This document shows, one piece after another, positions 32,297 to 34,995 of a stretch of 34,995 nucleotides of DNA. Each line of letters opens with the position of its first letter. Within the stretch, counting starts at the first letter, position 1. The position numbers and the translations under genes were made by a program. The notes under the pieces were generated by a model. That model saw only the letters and a list, made by a program, of their open reading frames with translations. It did no database searches and was not told where the DNA came from. This DNA is from Spirochaetaceae bacterium (GTDB taxonomy: Bacteria; Spirochaetota; Spirochaetia; B11-G9), in NCBI GenBank assembly GCA_015493635.1, contig WGCU01000045.1, forward strand, positions 1 to 34,995. The letters run 5' to 3'.

Positions 32297-33550
32297 ATGA
32301 CAAAAAAATTATTGGTGTTATTTTTAGGTATAAGTTTTGTTTTTAATGCGGTTTCACTTTTCGCAGCAGGTGCAAAAGAAACTGCAAAAGACTATCCTCC
32401 GGAAATGATGGCATGGATGAAAACAGCAAAGCTTGGTCCCTATGATAAAGGAAAACAGGATTGGGAGGAAATAAAAAAACTTGCCAAAGAAGAGGGAGAA
32501 GTTGTCGTTTATTCTTCATCTTCACGTATAGCGAAAGTAGCTGCTACTTTTGAGAAGAAATACCCCGGAATAAAAGTAACGTATTTTGATCTTGGTTCGG
32601 TAGGAACGGTAGAAAAGACCATACAGGAACAGAATGCTAATTTATTCAATGCTGATGTTATTACGACGGGAGGTTCGGGGCAGGTTATTCATGAGCTTTT
32701 GGGGAAGTACCGGTTGGTTAATTTTGTGCCTGATATGTACAAATCTCAGATACCGAAAGAACTTAGGGAACCGCTTCTGGCAAGAATTGTAGAAGGGTAT
32801 GTTTTTATGTATAATACGGAGGCCTACGGTAATAAACCTCCAATTCATAATGTATGGGAATTGACGCAGGATAAATGGAAAGGGAAAATAGTCGTAAAAA
32901 ATCCTATGAAATCCCTATCAAACAAAATGGGTTTATGGACGATGGTACAACATGCTGATGAATTTGCAAAAGCATATAAAGATTTAACAGGGAAAGAGAT
33001 AGTTCTCCATAAGGGAGTTCCTGATGCCGGGTATGAATTTTTATATCGACTTCTTCATAATGATTTAATTATTCTAAACTCAGGCAGTAAAGTGGCGAAA
33101 GCTTCAGGAGAAAAAGGTCAGAAAAATCCGCCAATTGCTATAACAGGATATACATACATAAGATATAATGAGTCCAAAGGCTATGTAAATGCTGTTATTA
33201 CACCGATGGATCCTGTTGAGAATATAATTACACCAGTGTATACTGGAATTGCCCGCCAGGCAAAACACCCTAACGCAGCTAAGCTATTTACAGCATACGA
33301 ACTAGGGGATATAAGTATAACGAAAAAAACCGTTATTAATCCTCCCTATACCGAGGGAAAAAGCTCTGAACTTCTGCAAGGGCTTGCGCCTTATTATGAA
33401 CCAGGTTCAAAGAGCCCACGGACAACTGTTCCATTGGCTAAGGGTGGAGAGCAGTGGTATGACTTGAAAAGCTGGACGGTTGACCCTGACTTTATGTGGT
33501 ATGAAGGTCTGAAGGTTCAGGATTTCTGGATTCAGGAAGCGGGAAATTAA
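32297..33550 (+). CDS. Periplasmic solute-binding protein of the ABC importer
   Basis: Secreted binding protein of 417 aa, ferric-iron/type II periplasmic binding protein class. A signal peptide covers residues 1 to about 24 (basic MTKK, hydrophobic LLVLFLGISFVFNAVSL), with cleavage likely around FAAGA. There is no lipobox cysteine. The mature part has EGEVVVYSSSSRIAKVAATFEKKYPGIKV near 50-80, typical of FbpA-like proteins. The ligand residues cannot be fixed by eye. The start is ATG 32297, with AAAGGAG 5 nt upstream; GTG 32291 is too close to the ribosome site. It lies between permease and ATPase in one operon. Confidence 0.9.
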   Translation: MTKKLLVLFLGISFVFNAVSLFAAGAKETAKDYPPEMMAWMKTAKLGPYDKGKQDWEEIKKLAKEEGEVVVYSSSSRIAKVAATFEKKYPGIKVTYFDLGSVGTVEKTIQEQNANLFNADVITTGGSGQVIHELLGKYRLVNFVPDMYKSQIPKELREPLLARIVEGYVFMYNTEAYGNKPPIHNVWELTQDKWKGKIVVKNPMKSLSNKMGLWTMVQHADEFAKAYKDLTGKEIVLHKGVPDAGYEFLYRLLHNDLIILNSGSKVAKASGEKGQKNPPIAITGYTYIRYNESKGYVNAVITPMDPVENIITPVYTGIARQAKHPNAAKLFTAYELGDISITKKTVINPPYTEGKSSELLQGLAPYYEPGSKSPRTTVPLAKGGEQWYDLKSWTVDPDFMWYEGLKVQDFWIQEAGN

Positions 33551-33560
33551 AGGATTTTTT

Positions 33561-34658
33561 GTGAGTGGAATAAAACTTTCAAATATATCGAAATCGTACA
33601 GCGGAATTCCCGCTGTACGTTCTCTTTCCCTGGAAATTAATGAAGGAGAATTTGTTACTTTGCTTGGCCCTTCAGGCTGTGGGAAAACGACGACACTGAG
33701 AATGATAGCAGGTTTGGAAGATGCTGATGATGGAGAAATATCAGTAGGTGAACATGTTTTCTATTCCCGGGAGAAAGGGTTATATGTACCGCCAGAGAAA
33801 CGAAAATTAGGTTTCATTTTCCAGAGCTACGCTCTGTGGCCTCATATGACGGTTCGTGGAAATATTGCTCTTGGTCTTGAAGAGAAAAAAATACCTAAAA
33901 AAGAAATAAATGATATCATCTCAAGAGTTTTAACAAAAGTACAATTGTCTGGACTGGAAAACAGGTACCCATCAGAACTCTCCGGAGGGCAGCAGCAGAG
34001 AGTAGCTGTTGCCAGAATGATAGCTTTTGAACCGGAAATATTCCTCATGGATGAACCACTGTCGAATCTTGATGCCATGTTGCGGATTGATATGAGAACA
34101 GAACTTAAAAGGCTGCATCAGGAACTTTCGGCGACTACCGTTTATGTTACACATGATCAAAATGAAGCCCTGACGCTTTCGGATAGAATTGCAGTTATGT
34201 ATGACGGAGAAATTAGGCAGATCGGAACGCCAAAAGAAATCTACTATAAACCCGCTGATTTATTTGTTGCCAGATTTGTCGGCAGCCCGAGAATTAATTT
34301 ACTAAAGGGTAGAATAGGAAGCGAAGGAGGAAAAGCAAAATTCTTTTTTAAATCAAAGGGAATAGTACTGCCTGCACATACATTATTTTCTTCTGCAAGT
34401 GTTATTGCTGCTATAAGACCTGAAGATATAACTATCAGTTCAAAACAGGTTCCAGGTTCTTTCGAGGGGATTGTCTTTTCTGTTCTACCAGCAGGTTCAG
34501 AAACCATAATCTATATACATTGCTGTGATACAACTATTACGTTGAAAGTTAATGGTTTTTCCTCCTTAGTGGAGGATGAAAAAATATGGATACAGCTGCC
34601 ACCTGATAAGATGAATTTCTATGATCCTGAAAGCGAACAAATTCTCAGTAATTACTAG
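33561..34658 (+). CDS. ABC importer ATP-binding protein (FbpC/PotA-like)
   Basis: Cytoplasmic ATPase of 365 aa driving the importer. Walker A is GPSGCGKTT (36-44), the Q-loop is FQSYALWPH (about 88-96), the signature is LSGGQQQRV (about 138-146), Walker B is FLMDEPLSNLDA (about 160-171) and the switch histidine is in VTHDQNEA (about 195-202). A C-terminal TOBE-like regulatory domain (about 245-365) follows, with IAAIRPEDI. Length matches FbpC/PotA types. The start is GTG 33561, with AAAGGA 6 nt upstream. It is ten bases after the binding protein gene. After the stop come about 67 nt in which I see no terminator, and then the interrupted HD-GYP remnant. Confidence 0.94.
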   Translation: MSGIKLSNISKSYSGIPAVRSLSLEINEGEFVTLLGPSGCGKTTTLRMIAGLEDADDGEISVGEHVFYSREKGLYVPPEKRKLGFIFQSYALWPHMTVRGNIALGLEEKKIPKKEINDIISRVLTKVQLSGLENRYPSELSGGQQQRVAVARMIAFEPEIFLMDEPLSNLDAMLRIDMRTELKRLHQELSATTVYVTHDQNEALTLSDRIAVMYDGEIRQIGTPKEIYYKPADLFVARFVGSPRINLLKGRIGSEGGKAKFFFKSKGIVLPAHTLFSSASVIAAIRPEDITISSKQVPGSFEGIVFSVLPAGSETIIYIHCCDTTITLKVNGFSSLVEDEKIWIQLPPDKMNFYDPESEQILSNY

Positions 34659-34725
34659 TAAACAACTCCGGGCAGAAGCGCGTAGATGTTTGGTATCTAT
34701 TTACCGGTGGAAAGATTTTGATAAT

Positions 34726-34845
34726 TTAGATTGATAATTTCTTTTTAATACGTAGGATTTTATCCTTTTCCTTAAAGAAAATATCTACCAGATCAGGGTC
34801 AAAATGCTTTCCTTTACCTTCTTCTATTATTCGGTTAATCTTGTC
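34726..34845 (-). pseudogene. HD-GYP phosphodiesterase C-terminal remnant
   Basis: The minus-strand frame gives about 39 codons ending at TAA (34726-34728). It reads INRIIEEGKGKHFDPDLVDI, the typical final segment of HD-GYP c-di-GMP phosphodiesterase domains, where FDP-x-LV follows the metal site. The catalytic HD and GYP residues are missing. The frame is cut at 34845/34846, exactly where an IS66-type terminus GTAAGCG begins. The 5' part should lie on the other side of the element, outside the window. The ATG at 34873-34875 belongs to the element, not to the original gene. Confidence 0.7.
34838..34845. other. Candidate 8-bp target duplication of the IS66-type element
   Basis: ATCTTGTC lies directly beside the presumed element end at 34846. 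IS66 family elements make 8-bp duplications, so the same 8 bp should follow the far end outside the window. This is predicted, not seen. Confidence 0.4.
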
Positions 34846-34995
34846 GTAAGCGTCAAATCTACCCCGTCTTGACATCAGCTTGAATCATTTCTCTCTACTA
34901 ATTTAAGAGGGGGAACACCTTCCATATTCCAGGGTAAAAGCCTTTCAAGATCTTCTTTTCTTTCAGCTTCCGGTATTTTCTCAAAGAGCTTTTCC
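34846..34995 (-). mobile_element. IS66-family insertion sequence, partial
   Basis: The element enters from the right edge. Its end is marked by GTAAGCGTC at 34846-34854. IS66 elements have termini starting GTAA, often GTAAGCG. The transposase reading frame inside runs towards this end on the minus strand and stops 29 nt before it. The rest of the element is outside the window. Confidence 0.7.
34875..34994 (-). CDS. IS66-family transposase, C-terminal end (partial at window edge)
   Basis: The last 39 codons of a frame that continues past the window. It reads LFEKIPEAERKEDLERLLPW then NMEGVPPL and stops at 34875-34877. A short leucine-rich helix followed by LLPW is the hallmark of the IS66 transposase C-terminus. 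The catalytic DDE part would lie outside the window. The neighbouring GTAAGCG terminus supports the assignment. It cannot be told here whether the transposase is intact. Confidence 0.68.
   Translation of the reverse strand, partial: EKLFEKIPEAERKEDLERLLPWNMEGVPPLKLVERNDSS

Noticed and set aside
34726-34875. 49-codon minus-strand ORF starting at the ATG at 34873-34875
   Set aside because: Its first ten codons are the end of the IS66-type element. The real coding part is only the HD-GYP remnant from 34845 down.

Overview
This is a compact bacterial chromosome segment, moderately AT-rich by eye, and most likely from a spirochaete (Spirochaetales/Spirochaetia). The taxonomic hint is indirect. 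The periplasmic binding protein at 32297 has an Ala-Gly-Ala-Lys-Glu start after its signal peptide, a style common in free-living spirochaetes. The window is also rich in c-di-GMP enzymes and carries gene types common in that group. Promoters are clear sigma-70 type (TTGACA-N17-TATAAT variants), and most genes have AGGAG-type ribosome sites. No rRNA, tRNA or CRISPR array was seen.

Layout. 1-564: a possible terminator hairpin and a damaged gene fragment with a zinc-ribbon-like C-terminus. 573-4992 (minus): an operon of an RsmB/NOP2-type RNA methyltransferase, a DUF362/ferredoxin protein, a small multidrug-export-family membrane protein and a UvrD/PcrA/Rep helicase. 5113-8536 (plus): a translationally coupled trio of HAD phosphatase, phosphohexomutase and GAF-GGDEF protein. 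8541-10528 (minus): a nitronate monooxygenase/FabK-like flavoprotein and a PflX-like radical SAM protein. 10589-13436 (plus): trkA-trkH potassium uptake. 13445-16151: a CxxC thioredoxin-like protein and a PAS-PAS-GGDEF-EAL protein. 16125-20398: typA with a small overlapping gene, a YjbQ-family protein, a dethiobiotin-synthetase-like/DRTGG ATPase and an OsmC protein. 20470-21462: a patatin-like lipase.

The most interesting part is a metalloid/redox island at 21482-28859. It holds arsR1-acr3 (arsenite efflux), a tiny His-rich ORF, a mercuric-reductase-like flavoprotein broken by two compensating frameshifts, and a DGC-type putative zinc-binding protein. It ends with an arsR2-arsP-chrA-thioredoxin-DGC operon. 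Three promoters here carry versions of one dyad (ATATGTGTA...ACATAT), two of them exactly between -35 and -10. This suggests a single ArsR regulon joining the flavoprotein, both DGC proteins, a thioredoxin and two permeases. arsR1-acr3 has its own, different 15-nt palindrome.

29161-34658 holds a REC-REC-GGDEF protein with a degenerate first receiver, then a complete ABC importer of the ferric-iron/FbpABC type (fused permease, binding protein, ATPase). At the right edge an IS66-type element, entering from outside the window, has cut an HD-GYP gene, leaving only about its last 39 codons.

A recurring oddity is six genes (gph, the PflX-like gene, trkA, osmC, patatin and the ABC permease) whose start codon lies only 6-7 nt after a -10 box and has no Shine-Dalgarno sequence. 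These look like leaderless mRNAs beside ordinary SD-led genes.
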